A DNA stretch of 64,000 nucleotides, taken from Eulemur rufifrons (lineage: Eukaryota > Chordata > Mammalia > Primates > Lemuridae). The position numbers and the translations under genes are program-made. The stretch covers positions 174,809,501 to 174,873,500 of the forward strand of contig NC_090989.1 in the NCBI RefSeq assembly GCF_041146395.1, in the 5' to 3' direction. Positions 24,555 through 35,545 of the stretch are shown here, piece by piece. The first letter of the stretch is position 1. Each line of letters opens with the position of its first letter. The notes under the pieces were generated by a model. It did not search any database and was not told the origin of the DNA. It saw only the letters and a program-made list of their open reading frames with translations.

Positions 24555-24780
24555 TGGGAATTTTATGACTAATAATTATAGTAGTAGCAGTAACAATATT
24601 AATAAAAAAATAACATACGAACTACATCCATTGATCATTTTTCATGAACCATTGTTAGAGACTGTAATCTCCATTATTTACAGCTGTAGAACTGATCCTA
24701 GGAGAACAAATTGCCTTGGTTTTAAAGCTAGGGAAGACTTTGAACCCAGAACCTCTGACAGCAGAATCTGCACTTAAAGA
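24555..24780 (-). mobile_element. Possible second MIR, antisense
   Basis: TGGGAATTTTATGACTAATA starts a weak antisense match. CTCCATTATTTACAGCTGTA and GAAGACTTTGAACCCAGAAC, then CAGCAGAATCTGCACTTAA, are better. It sits in tandem with the preceding copy, so this is either two MIR insertions side by side or an old local duplication. Confidence 0.5.
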
Positions 24781-27700
24781 AAGCAAAGATTAAAAATGAA
24801 TGACACATGCCCATAAATTGAGGCAGAGTTTGAGGATAACTTTTAGAAAACAATCATTTTTAAATATGTCTGTTTTACCACATTTGACATTGAATTTTCT
24901 CTTTACCTGAAAAACATTTTTCTGTATTCTTTCTCTACTTGAATAGGTTAGAAAGTACTGGAAAATATAGGACTACGTGGTACTTTTTTTGTACCCAGAC
25001 AGCTTTCATGCTATTAATTTTTGGAAAAGATAATATAATATTTAATAATATTTTAGTCTCCTTAGAGTGTGGATAATTTTTATCACAGCATTTGATATTA
25101 AAAGATCAAGATTCATTGTCAGCTACAACATATTTTATAATTTCAAAAAATTTTAAGAAATGGGACAAGGCAGAATACTGAATATTGATAGTTCCCACTA
25201 ACCCATAGTCACTGCTTCAGAAAGAAGCATTTTTAAAAATGCTTATTCAGACAGAATTTTTTTTCCCTCTACTTGTCTGCTAAAGGCATAACTCTCAGCC
25301 TTTTTTTTCCTCAAGAGGCATAGTTCTGGTTTTTGTTGCTGTTTTTTAGAATAATTTTGAAGAAAGACCATTATCATGTTTATAATCGCATATTATTGGA
25401 AAATAGGAAATAAAGGTTTTTGCTTTATTATTTCAAGTATTTTTTTTTTGTCACATTTTGAAATATTCCTTAATTTAAATTATTTCTTTGGGAATGCCTA
25501 AAATGTTTATTTCCAAGCAGGAGTGAAATTCAATTTTGCAAATGAAGTTAAAAGCAAAGTGAGAAAATGAGATAGGGAATAGTGAAAGCAGAAGGAGGGT
25601 AAATAAATGCTCAATTCAATTTTGTTCTAAACAGATAACTTAAATCCACTAAAGCTGCAACTTCATGGTGACTCTTCTTACAGTAGGTACTGCAAAGCCA
25701 TCTTATTTCTAAGCTGCATTATTTGTTCAAATCCTCCTTTGTTTGTGTCAATTGTCTCAGCCAGTTAGCTTGACTCTGTAGATATCCAAAACTAAATCCT
25801 TTGTTTGGTTATAAGCACCCATCACAGATACATGGCTCTTGTAAAACTTAATATTGTCATGCTGCTCACAAGATGATTTTACAAGGTAATGATAACAAAC
25901 TTTATGTTGCTACAGGATTTCAGACATTTCTAAAAAGGGTACTGTGTTTACTAAATATTATTTATTATGCACAGATTTCATATGGAAGGACCTTTACTGA
26001 AATCATGTTACCGTCGGAATTTTTTAAATCTCTTGTTAAAAACATAATTTTCCTGAATTGTATTAGTTTCTCCCTGAGTTTATCCACATGCAGGGAGCAG
26101 TATTATCTTGCCTAAACTTTTTAAAAAAAAATGTTTGCTTAGATTGTAGTCACCCCCAAATGACACCACTTAAGAAGTTCATACTATGTCTTAAATAGTG
26201 AATCAGGTTGTCTAATTTAAATCTTTGAAATCCTAGTAATTCTGTTTTCCTCTTGTTAAATGCTGTTACTGGAGGAAGGGGATTTTTAAGAAAGTACAAG
26301 TGATAATAACTAAACAATACATTTAAAAAGTTTTTTATGCATTGCCTCATATCAATGTTTGAAAAATTAATATATTTGAATAAGCTGGAACATAAAGGAA
26401 ACTGTAGTATCTAAGTTGTTATATTGGAGTTTGCCCAAATCCCAGTGTAAAACTCTTTTCTGTGAAAATGGAAACCCTTTTATATCATTGAGCATGAAAT
26501 TACTTCATAGTTTTTTTCTTTTCTTTTCCTTTTGGCCTCTTTTTCAAATATTGCAATGTGGTATGAGTAGAAATGATGACATCATTTTCAGGGTTCCAGA
26601 AAGAAGAGAAGAAACTTGGATGTGAACCATGAAATGCATCTCTACACTTGCAACATGTACCATATGCCTAATAAAATATGACATGATAATAGAAGTTAGA
26701 AATTATATTGTCTAAACGCTCTTACAATAGCTCTTTCCCCAAACTGACACTGCCTTGCACTCAGTAGGTGCTCTAATATATTTTATTATATGATTTATAA
26801 AAGACTTACTTCATGTGGCTTTAGGACAGCTTCTGAAGCTACATAAGCATTAATTGAGTGAAAGATGTATCAGGATTAGAAACTATTCAAATTCTTTATT
26901 CAGGTCTGGGGTATAGAATATGAAATACTATGTTATTATTTGTCCTACCATTCAGGGATGACCATACTTATTTATTATTTAGTTCTAGGCAGAATTGTTC
27001 CAGAGAAGTCATAAAATCTGAACTTGTATTCAATTTTCTTTTTCCACAATATTTGTGACCATTATAGCTTGGACCAATCAGTCTAAGGCTGGCAATTCAG
27101 AGGTGTGTAAAGTAAATTTCCCCCACCCCCTTCCCATGATGGTCTTTTAGATATGGCAAACAGCTTTTCTTCTGTCTCCTCTCACATAATGACCTCTCCA
27201 TGGAAAATCCGGTTCTTCTGACTGTGTTCATTCCCACTGGGGGATCTATCAACTTGCCAGATATTTATTACTTATATGTAAGAATATTGACTTATCAAAA
27301 ATAAAGGCAAGCGCCTGGCTCTATCCAGTTTAACACTATTATAAAAGCTGGAATTAGAACAGGCGTTTCAATGTTGTGTCATTGGCCCATATCCCAGTAT
27401 TTAGCAGATACAGGGACATTGAAGAGAATTAGCAACACATTTATCAGACTTTAAAAACAGTACAAAGGTAGGAAGAAAAATAGATAAAACCAGGAAGCTC
27501 AGAATTTAAGATTAAAACTGCCTAAGTTTTATTGTTGGATGAAAGTGAGGAGGGGAGTTTTCTTTTCTTGGTCTATGCAGGTCACACTTCTGAAGCGTGG
27601 CATTCTTTTCTGAGTCCCATAGTATATCAGAGACTGTCACAATTGAGCATAGACAACAGAATGGGCCAAAAACTGTGAAGGTCTTCGAAGCTTCTAATTT

Positions 27701-27814
27701 GAGAAATTACTGAAGATGCTGGGAGGTTAAGCTGGTAGAACTGCAGGAGTTTGAAAGCTGTCTTCAAATAACAACTGGCATTGTACACCTGGCCTTATAA
27801 GAGAGTACTTGGGT
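24781..27814. other. Unique non-coding sequence, 3 kb
   Basis: AT-rich. A short CACTCAGTAGGTGCTCTAAT at about 26759 may be an L2/MIR tail of 25 bp. No other repeat is recognised. Open frames of 60-90 codons occur on both strands without family resemblance. Confidence 0.5.
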
Positions 27815-27905
27815 ACTCTTTTCAGCCCGACTTTACAGATGAGAAAACTACAGCACAGAGAGATTAAGTAACTTGTCCAAGGTCACATAGCTACTACCAT
27901 AGTAC
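27815..27905 (-). mobile_element. MIR SINE core fragment, antisense
   Basis: ACTTTACAGATGAGAAAACT, then CAGCACAGAGAGATTAAGTA and ACTTGTCCAAGGTCACATAG, is a clear antisense MIR core. The ends are lost. Confidence 0.85.
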
Positions 27906-29989
27906 CTTTCCTCTCCTTTTGAAGTGGCACCTTGAAGGAATGTATACGAAGCAGACTGCTAAGAAGCAATTTTCACATTAACATGGAGAAATGAAATTTA
28001 TTGTAAATCTTTGCCACAACACACTTTGCTCTGTTCAGCCAGCTCGTGGCCTTTCCCTCGGGCATCACTACGGAACTTCACCTTATTTTACTTTGCTTTT
28101 GAACTTGTAACTCAGCATAAGTTCTTCTCAATAAGTATTTGTGAAATTGTTCGTGTTTTGACTGCCATATGGAGTTAGAATTTACTTTAAGGATGTGTTT
28201 TCCTGGATGGGAAAGTAATATAGTCAGTTTACATATATAAACATCCTTTGCACTCCCTGCTTGGGGGATGAATTTGGGCATGGAAGCAGGACAGAGGAGA
28301 ATTTAGCCATGTGATGAAGGCAACGGTTGCTCTGTTTAAAGAGGAGTTAGGAGGCCAGAAGTTCTGCCTCTGGGCAATTCCGAGCTTGGCCAAAAACCAT
28401 GCTGGAGTTACCAAAAGTTACTCTTGCCCAAGAAAAGACCACATTTAGTCAATCCAGGTAAATGCCTGTCTATTTATTATGTTGCCGTCGCTAAAAGAAA
28501 AAGAAAAAGGGGAAAAAAAAAAAAAAGGAAAGTAATAGTTGTTCTGCTCCAGAGAATGTTAATTATTTATCCTGAGAGAAACATAATTACCTGGCAATTC
28601 GTGGAAATCAAAAATGGGGCATTAGGAAGAATGAAATAATTAAAATATATTGATAATGAGCACACACTGCTATATTGACCCAACGATGGTTAAGATATCA
28701 AAGATGTGCTCTTCAAAAGGGTATTATTTTGTAATTAAAAAGAACTGTAGAAGAAGAAACCGAAGACATGATAATTATACAGTGCATTCAGCGTCGTTGT
28801 CAGTGGAAATGCCATTTAAGGAAAATAATACCATGTAAAAAGAAGTTAACGTGGAAAAAAAAAACCTGAAAAGGAACTTACTGTTGATACAAGTAGGATC
28901 AATTATACATGTCTGGAAGGCAATAGTTATTTGTGATAGAATTTTAAATACCAGACACTGGAAATATTAGTTTTGTGATCAACATCTTGTTTTTATTGGA
29001 GGTAGAAGGTTCATCATTCCTCGTATTTATCATCACTGACCTTCTCTTACCAGCCTCTTTTCTCAGCAATCAGTGTTATCACTCATGGTCAGAGAGTATA
29101 TTTTTCCTTGGTTCTTAAATTTGATCTTATTTGAGAGTGTCTGATATTTTCTCATTCATAGTAGATATGTCATTGCTCTCATCAGGCTGAGAGATGTCGG
29201 ACTGTTTATATTTTTAAGGGCACAAGTGCTTGATTTGATCCATCCAGTGGGGGAAAATAACTCAAAGCCATTCTTGGCATCAATCAAGGCAAAAATTCTT
29301 TCACTCTTTCAGCTTTCTTCCAGCTGGGTGGGCATCCTCTTCGTGGAAAGTAATTGCTACAATTTCAAAAAGAATGAGTGGTTTGGACCAACCTATGTCT
29401 AGTCTTTTTTGATGATTTTGAGATGAAGCCAAAATATTTTTATGGAGGGAAAACATGAAGAATTATAAGCAGCTAGCCACGTATGCGGACAGTCCTAACT
29501 GATCATTTAACATTGTGTTAAAATGATTAGAAATTTGACTGTGGCATAGTGACAGGAATTCAGCAATAATTCTGCGTAGTCTGATGTTCATATTTATCGC
29601 TGACTTGACAGCAAGGCACAATACAGAGATAAGCTTCCACTCCATTTAAATTGAGAATACATTTTAAACTATCCCCAATCTCCACGTCTGTATGAGGAAA
29701 GGCTTCAGTATTTAAGAGCAGTGAGTCAGAGCCTGTCTGGTTGTAAGACAGACCTCATGGAAGAAGGGAGGAAGTTTTCAGAGGCAGGATTAAGGTGACT
29801 GTACACTGGTAAGGTTTCACTCAGTCACCCTAGGTCCTACTGTCTGGAAGACTTAAATGACATCTTCCAAATCAAGCCAATTCAGTAAATACTTGAGTGC
29901 GTGGGAGACACTACTGGCGTGCGGACAGGGCTTAGGATGGAGGGGCAAGTTCCATGTGTAACTTCTCAGCGTACTCCCTGGAGCCTCCT
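27906..29989. other. Unique non-coding sequence, 2.1 kb
   Basis: No transposon recognised. An A-rich purine tract lies at 28493-28530 (AAAGAAAAAGAAAAAGGGGA and following). Frames at 28078-28838 on both strands are short and basic because of that tract. Confidence 0.5.
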
Positions 29990-30267
29990 CCCACAGTTAG
30001 TTCCCGCCTTCACGTTCCGCTCTCAAAGAGAGGACTTCCTTCTTATTCTGCAAAGGGCAGAGCTGGTTAGCCCTTCTTTCCAGGGTATACCTTTCCTCAG
30101 GTGCACAGCTCGCAATTGTCGTGTTCTTATTTGTGTGTTCCTTGGGTATTTTGTTGCTTGTTCATTGGTCATCTTCCCTCCAAGGCTACAGATTCCACCA
30201 GGGCATCTCTGTTTCAACCACACTCTGAGCACCTGGCATGGAGTTAGAAATTAATAAATATTTCCTA
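29990..30267 (+). mobile_element. L2 LINE 3' end
   Basis: A sense-orientation L2. A TGTGTGTTCCTTGGGTATTT region is followed by CAAGGCTACAGATTCCACCA, GGGCATCTCTGTTTCAACCA and GAGCACCTGGCATGGAGTTA. The 3' end ATTAATAAATATTTCCTAAG corresponds to the usual AATAAATATTTGTTGAATG tail. The 117-codon plus frame (29901-30254) and its opposite frame read through this relic, so neither is a gene. Confidence 0.75.
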
Positions 30268-30345
30268 AGGAAGGAAGGAAAGAAGGAAAGGAGGGAGGGA
30301 GGAACAGAGGAAAAGGAGAGAGGAAGGAAGGGAGGGAGGCAGAGA
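30268..30345 (+). repeat. GGAA-rich microsatellite at an L2 3' end
   Basis: About 78 bp of almost pure purine with repeated GGAA and GGGA units begins exactly where the L2 3' end stops. L2 ends in short tandem repeats, so the tract may have grown from it. Each GGAA is also the core of an ETS-family binding site. Confidence 0.85.
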
Positions 30346-30599
30346 TTAATAAAGTCAGAGAATCCATCTAAGACAACCTTATTTCAGTATCTAGGGAGCA
30401 AATTATGATTGTCTCCACAGGTACCTTTTGGGGGAGGGAAGACTTTCCTAAATTATCCCTTTATAAATTTCATAAAATTCTATCAAAACTATAACTCAAT
30501 ATAACTTCATATTGACTCATATTCTTGTCCAAAGCCACCAAAACTATTCTTAAACTAACAAATGCCTTTCTGAGGAGAAAATGCCTTTCATGGTTTTCA

Positions 30600-31060
30600 T
30601 CACATTTTTTCTGGTTATTACAGTCATGTATGTTCAATGCAAACATTTGGAAAATACAAAAAAATAAAAAGACAAAAATAAGAGTATCCATAAACCTACC
30701 ACCCAGAAATAGTTATTTTTTTTTGTACATTAGTATATTTTATGCCGGCCAGGCTGGCCTTGAACTCTTGGCCTCAAGAGATCCTCCCGCCTCAGCATCC
30801 CGAGTAGCTGGAACTACAGGCACGTGGCACTGTGCCTGGCCTCAAGTCTTTTTTTATGCTTGTATATGTTATATACCTGGTTGAGATTGTGTAGTATATA
30901 CACAATTGGTTATTTTGATTTTTTCACTTAATATAATGACATAATTTTCTCATGTCAATGATTACTTAATCAGTCCTCTATTATTGGATATTTATGTTAT
31001 TTCCATTTTTTCTCTATTTTAAACAATGCCAAAATGAACTTATGACACTGTGGTGATGTT
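30600..31060 (-). mobile_element. L1M 3' UTR fragment carrying an Alu-monomer insertion
   Basis: Left part: TTCAATGCAAACATTTGGAA, an A-rich run, then CCTACCACCCAGAAATAGTT. Right part: CAAGTCTTTTTTTATGCTTG, a GTATATACACAATTGGTTAT segment, CACTTAATATAATGACATAA, and ATTATTGGATATTTATGTTA with CAATGCCAAAATGAACTTAT. Together they follow the antisense 3' UTR of older L1s. An Alu piece interrupts the match at 30745-30843. Strand is inferred from memory of the consensus. Confidence 0.6.
30745..30843 (-). mobile_element. Alu left-monomer (FLAM-like) fragment, antisense
   Basis: CCGGCCAGGCTGGCCTTGAA, CTCTTGGCCTCAAGAGATCC, then CCCGCCTCAGCATCCCGAGT and AGCTGGAACTACAGGCACGT are antisense Alu/7SL left-arm sequence. 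Only about 99 bp are present with no right arm. It lacks a T tail. TTTTATGC occurs on both sides (30738-30745 and 30852-30859), but the right copy belongs to the surrounding L1M, so it may not be a true target duplication. Confidence 0.75.
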
Positions 31061-34000
31061 GAATATAATAAAAATAACCTAAACAAATTTAAGCTTTTAT
31101 AATTATTATCCATATACATCAGGCAAAAGTGAATGCACATCCCTCAACTTTCAGTTTTCCAGAGAAAAAAATAAACTGAAGTATTAGTAAAAAGAAACTA
31201 ATAACCCAGACCACAAAGTTTTGCCAACATAACACATGAAGTGTTTTCTCTAATGTAAAACATGATTTGAATTTAGTGCCTTTTGCTCCTCCTAATTGTT
31301 CCACTTCATCCAAACAACAACACAATCCACTATTTAGTGAAAAGCAGTCTTGGTATGTTATTGAAGATACAATTTTATTTTCATTTTGATTATTTTTTCT
31401 GTGTTTCAAACGAGGTTTATCGTATGAATGAGAGATAAACAGAGAAGAGCAAATGTAACTGTGTTTTTCCTATAATATAGAAGCAGACTCCTAAAACTGT
31501 CCCCCTAGAAGAATTTTACCGGGGATTCTTTCGACTGTCTGCCTTCCCCAACATCTAAACATCACACTCTCAAATAACTAATTTTTTCTCTTGCAAATTA
31601 TTACCAAAGATGATTTCATAGCCTGAACTGATAAGCCACTACGAAGATTATTAAATAAGTTGAGAGTACATAAATGCTGTAAAAGCACCTTTGAAATGCA
31701 CGACCAAGAAAGCTCATGTGTAAAATGGAAATCCAAGCTAGGGTAAAAAATACCTCCTAGCACTGGGTAGCATTTTTGACCCCAGCTGGTCAAATACAAG
31801 AACTTGCCTGTGGTGTTCATGAAGAATAAAATACGAATAGTTTATGTTACATTAGGTTACCGTAGATATGTTTCTCCGATGGTGACTTGCATATGTATTT
31901 CAGCTGTGTAATCAAAGACAGGTACAAATAAACCCGGGATACGCATGTGTATATCTTCCTTGGTCTGTTTATTTGGGTGATCTTCAGGGCCCCTAAACCC
32001 TTCGGAAGCTCCAGCATCCTGCTTTTACTTAAAGTTGTTGGTTCTCCAGGTCGTGAGAAACAGGCTAGGCTTGTCCTTGCAATGTGCCTACTTTCTAAGA
32101 AAGAGCAGTTTTAGAGAATGCGAAAGGACCAACATCTCAGTGGTTAATAGGAGAACCAGATCCGAAAAGCAACCAAAGCTCACCAGGGTTTGAAAGACTT
32201 TTAAGTGTTTCTCGACAGATGCTCGGTTAAAAAGTTCTATCCTTGTAGAGTTTTATTCATTTCATTTCATGTGTAACAGGAGAAGGGAAAGGAAGTTATG
32301 TGGGAAATAATTTCCTGCATTATAAGGACGTTTTCCTTCTCACGGTCGTTATTGAAAAATTGGACATTAATTATTTAAACCCTTAACCCCAAACTTTTTG
32401 CTTTTAGTTGCAATAATTAATTCTAGTTCAACATCACACAAGAAAGCACAGAGGCAAAAAAAAAAAAAAAAAAAAAAGTAACTGAATGATCACAGTCATA
32501 TTTAGTTTCCCAAATACCTCTGTAACCCTAATTAGTTTTTCATTAATGTGTTCCGTGGAATCTTTTTAAAAGACTAGAAATGTCCTTATCTCTGTAGAGT
32601 TATATGTTGATTGCCGAAGGTGATTTTTCTGACGAATCCCACACGTTAGTGGGAAACAATTTGTCTTTGTGTCAGAAGGAGCTCCTTGAACAACTTGGGG
32701 TGAGGCTGTAGAACAGCAGCACATGTTTGCCTGAAGTCTTACCTGGAGATACGGCTGGGCTTATGTTACACAGGCTTCAGCTGTATAAATACATCGTGCC
32801 ATCTGCACATGGCAGGGGAATTGAGCCGGTAGAAGCTCAAGACCTGTGTCAGTGTTTTCACAGAAGGACTGTTTATGAACAGATGTTATGTGGTGTTTTT
32901 CACAGAAAATGGACTCTGGAGAGAGAAAATGTCTATCAATTACCGAGGTATTATGTATAACAGCAATTTTTAACCTTGAGAATACTTTTAAAGTTCTCGG
33001 TAAAATATTTTCAACTGTGACCACTTTCTTTGTCTCAAGTAAGATTCCACCTGGTGTCATAGGCACACTACCCACTGGAATGTTCTTTGGAGGTCCGTCA
33101 GTTGGCGAGATCGCGTTCTCTCTGAAACAAGGTATACTCGATGCTAAGATATTTTCATGGTTAGGATACATTTCAATCTATACAGAAACTGCTTGTCATC
33201 TTCTTTTTTTTTTTTTTTATTGTGATAGAAAAGACTTTAAAATAAAACCGTAGGATTGAAAGGCCATTTAGGTTTTCTTTTTATCATCCTTTTGTAATGG
33301 CCGTTTAGGTTTTATGTTTTTCATGCTTTTGTAGAAGATATTTAAATTGTTCTAAATGTTAATTATGCCCTGGAAAATTAAGCATTCCGAGATGTACAAA
33401 ATAAATTTATTTTCTATATCATGCTGCCTGGATTACATCTTAGACACATACCATGAGCTGGAGGTCCGGAATGCTTCAGGGCCAGCGCTCCAGAGATAGA
33501 ATTATCTTCAACAGCAACACCAAGAGCACTGAAGCCCCTTCGTGACCTGTTGACAGACACCATGTTTTGCATAATATATATATTTTCATTTTCCCTTAGC
33601 TTTCTTATTATTTATTCAATAAATCCTTTTTTCTTGCTGACAGCAGTTGTATTTATAAAGCTAAATCCAACACAGCAAAATGTTCATCACTTTATAAACT
33701 AAATGCTAATGTTTTATTTATGTGCAATGAAGAGAGAAAAAAAGAACTGAATTGATGTTTACCTAACAAGCAGCACAAAAGTGCAGTACCATAATAGTGG
33801 AGTTCATAAGCATTCTGGCTTGTAATTTTGGGTGTCAACATTTGAATTGCAGAAAGAGTTTATGCAGACATAGCACGTACACAAGTGCAGTTTAGATCCA
33901 CATCTATAAAAATAACATCTGTTTAAGCATACATTACATTTAAAAATAACTGTACAGTGATCAGCTGGTTAAGTACAGTTAACCAGATGTCGTTTTAAAG

Positions 34001-34254
34001 GGCCAGATGGAACTATGAAACTAAGATTGAAAAATTAAAAAATACTGTGAAAGGTCAAACCAATTAAGCAACCTGTTTTGTTGGCATGTAACAGTTAAAA
34101 AGTAAGTTAAACTACTTAAGGAGTGAGCAACACGAAGATGTAGCAGTCAAAACCAGGTTCTGTTCCTCTGAAGACAAAGAGAAAAATCCAGGTTAGAGTT
34201 GCTCACTTACTGGAATCCAAAAGAACTTAGGCTTAGGCCAGCATCAGAAATGTG
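31061..34254. other. Unique non-coding sequence, 3.2 kb, with overlapping open frames
   Basis: No transposon body recognised. The block contains a poly-A tract (32456-32477), a poly-T tract (33204-33219), a 37-bp tandem duplication (33262-33335) and a perfect 8-bp inverted repeat (33965-33986). Frames of 121 codons (32888-33253, plus) and 136 codons (32761-33171, minus) run opposite each other. Neither resembles a known family, and two opposed frames over one stretch usually mean a chance shortage of stops. Confidence 0.5.
33262..33335 (+). repeat. 37-bp tandem duplication, two copies
   Basis: GGCCATTTAGGTTTTCTTTT starts the first unit at 33262 and GGCCGTTTAGGTTTTATGTT the second at 33299, directly adjoining. 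The units end TTTTGTAAT and TTTTGTAG. Most of the 37 positions agree, so this is a local duplication of modest age. Confidence 0.8.
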
Positions 34255-34580
34255 AATTTTCCTGTGGTTACCAGAGGCTGGGGCATGGAGGGGGGGAAAT
34301 GTCAGTCAAAGGGACACGACATTTCAGTTTGGAGAAATAAGTTTAAAAAATCTATTGTACATCATGGTGACTATAGTTATAACAATATATTGCATACCTG
34401 AAAATTGCTAAGAGAGTAGATTTTTAAGTGTTCTCAAGACAAAAAATATGATAAGTATATGAGGTAATGAATATCTTCAATAGTCATTCCACAATGTTAC
34501 ATATATCAAAACATCACACTGTATACCATAAATATGTACAATTTTAACATAATTTTAAAAATTAGTTTTAAAAAAAGATT
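34255..34580 (+). mobile_element. L1MA/L1MB-type LINE 3' UTR
   Basis: GTGGTTACCAGAGGCTGGGG and a GGGGGG-rich stretch open the classic L1 3' UTR. It continues with TCTATTGTACATCATGGTGA, CTATAGTTATAACAATATAT, TTGCTAAGAGAGTAGATTTT and GATAAGTATATGAGGTAATG, and ends ATCAAAACATCACACTGTAT with CATAAATATGTACAATTTTA. All are in sense order. An A-rich run follows at 34550-34592. Confidence 0.88.
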
Positions 34581-34954
34581 TAAAAAAGAAAAAAGTTTGG
34601 CTTTTCCTTGATGTGATTCAAAAGTGTCTTGGCTATCTTTTAAATGTATGTTTTCTAACAAAAAGTAAACTTCTGTTACAAAGTCACAATTAGACTTTCC
34701 AAAGTATAATATAAGTTTTACCCAGGTTAAGCATTTTAAAATAACAGTGGATAAGACTAATACACATGTTCATATATGTCTTAAGTAATAAATCTGATCC
34801 TCCAGAGTGAGCAATTTGATAACTCTCTAAAAAGCTCAAATCAATTATTTTTCTTTCCTCATGTTGGATATCACATACAAGGAAAAGAGGAGGCAAATAT
34901 TTATGGAATATCTATACTGAGGCAGGTTCTGTTATAAACATGTTCACATATATC

Positions 34955-35335
34955 AGAGGTCACAACTGGAGCCTCTTAGGGCTTATGTGGCCTGCAGATG
35001 TGTTTTGTTTGGCTTGCACTGTGCTTTAAATTTGAATTAATTGCCAAAAACTAAAAATTGTGAGGTTTCACGTAAAAGTCCGGATTTCCAGCTTCCCGGA
35101 AAATCTGGCAACCCCAGGTCTGCATTTTTTCCATTGCAAAAACTGACTGGAGCCAAATAGGAACAGCTGCCTCTTTAGGGATAGAAAACTTAGGACAGAA
35201 AGCCTCAAGTTTATCACAGGTACCACCACACCTTCCAAATCAGAGACTGCGCCTCAGTGGCGTTTATTGTCTTATACCCAGCCCACTTACTCACTCAGAG
35301 TACTTGCCCGGCTCCTGCGGGCGTTTGAGTTTTCA
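34955..35335 (+). mobile_element. hAT-like DNA transposon, copy A
   Basis: GGCTTATGTGGCCTGCAGAT, TTTGAATTAATTGCCAAAAA and GTGAGGTTTCACGTAAAAGT, then CCGGAAAATCTGGCAACCCC, have the make-up of a mammalian hAT non-autonomous element. The 3' part ends GGCTCCTGCGGGCGTTTGAG. A related copy lies reversed at 38045-38230. I cannot name the subfamily with confidence. Confidence 0.55.
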
Positions 35336-35344
35336 ACTCTAATA

Positions 35345-35545
35345 GTCTTCGACTCCTTTAATCCCCACAATCAACCTTATGAAATGAGTATTGTTTGTTA
35401 ATAATAATTTACAGGAAATTGGGGATAAGGGAATTCTGGTGACTCCTTTGAGAGGGTATGTTAATCCTGCCTCTGCTGGTAGCTGACAGAGGCAGGATTC
35501 AAATTCAAATCTCTTGATTCTAATATTCCTTCTAAAACATCATAT
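35345..35545 (-). mobile_element. MIR SINE, antisense
   Basis: CTTTAATCCCCACAATCAAC, CTTATGAAATGAGTATTGTT, GACAGAGGCAGGATTCAAAT and a TCTCTTGATTCTAATATTCC end fit an antisense MIR. The core between them is disturbed. Confidence 0.7.

Noticed and set aside
29901..30254. 117-codon open frame
   Set aside because: It mostly reads through an L2 relic, and an opposite frame overlaps it.
32456..32477. 22-bp poly-A tract that might end a retrocopy
   Set aside because: There is no AATAAA nearby, no recognised body upstream and no flanking direct repeat.
33204..33219. Poly-T tract followed by ATTGTGATAGAAAA, like an antisense LINE tail
   Set aside because: Only about 20 bp resemble an L1 3' end, too little to call.
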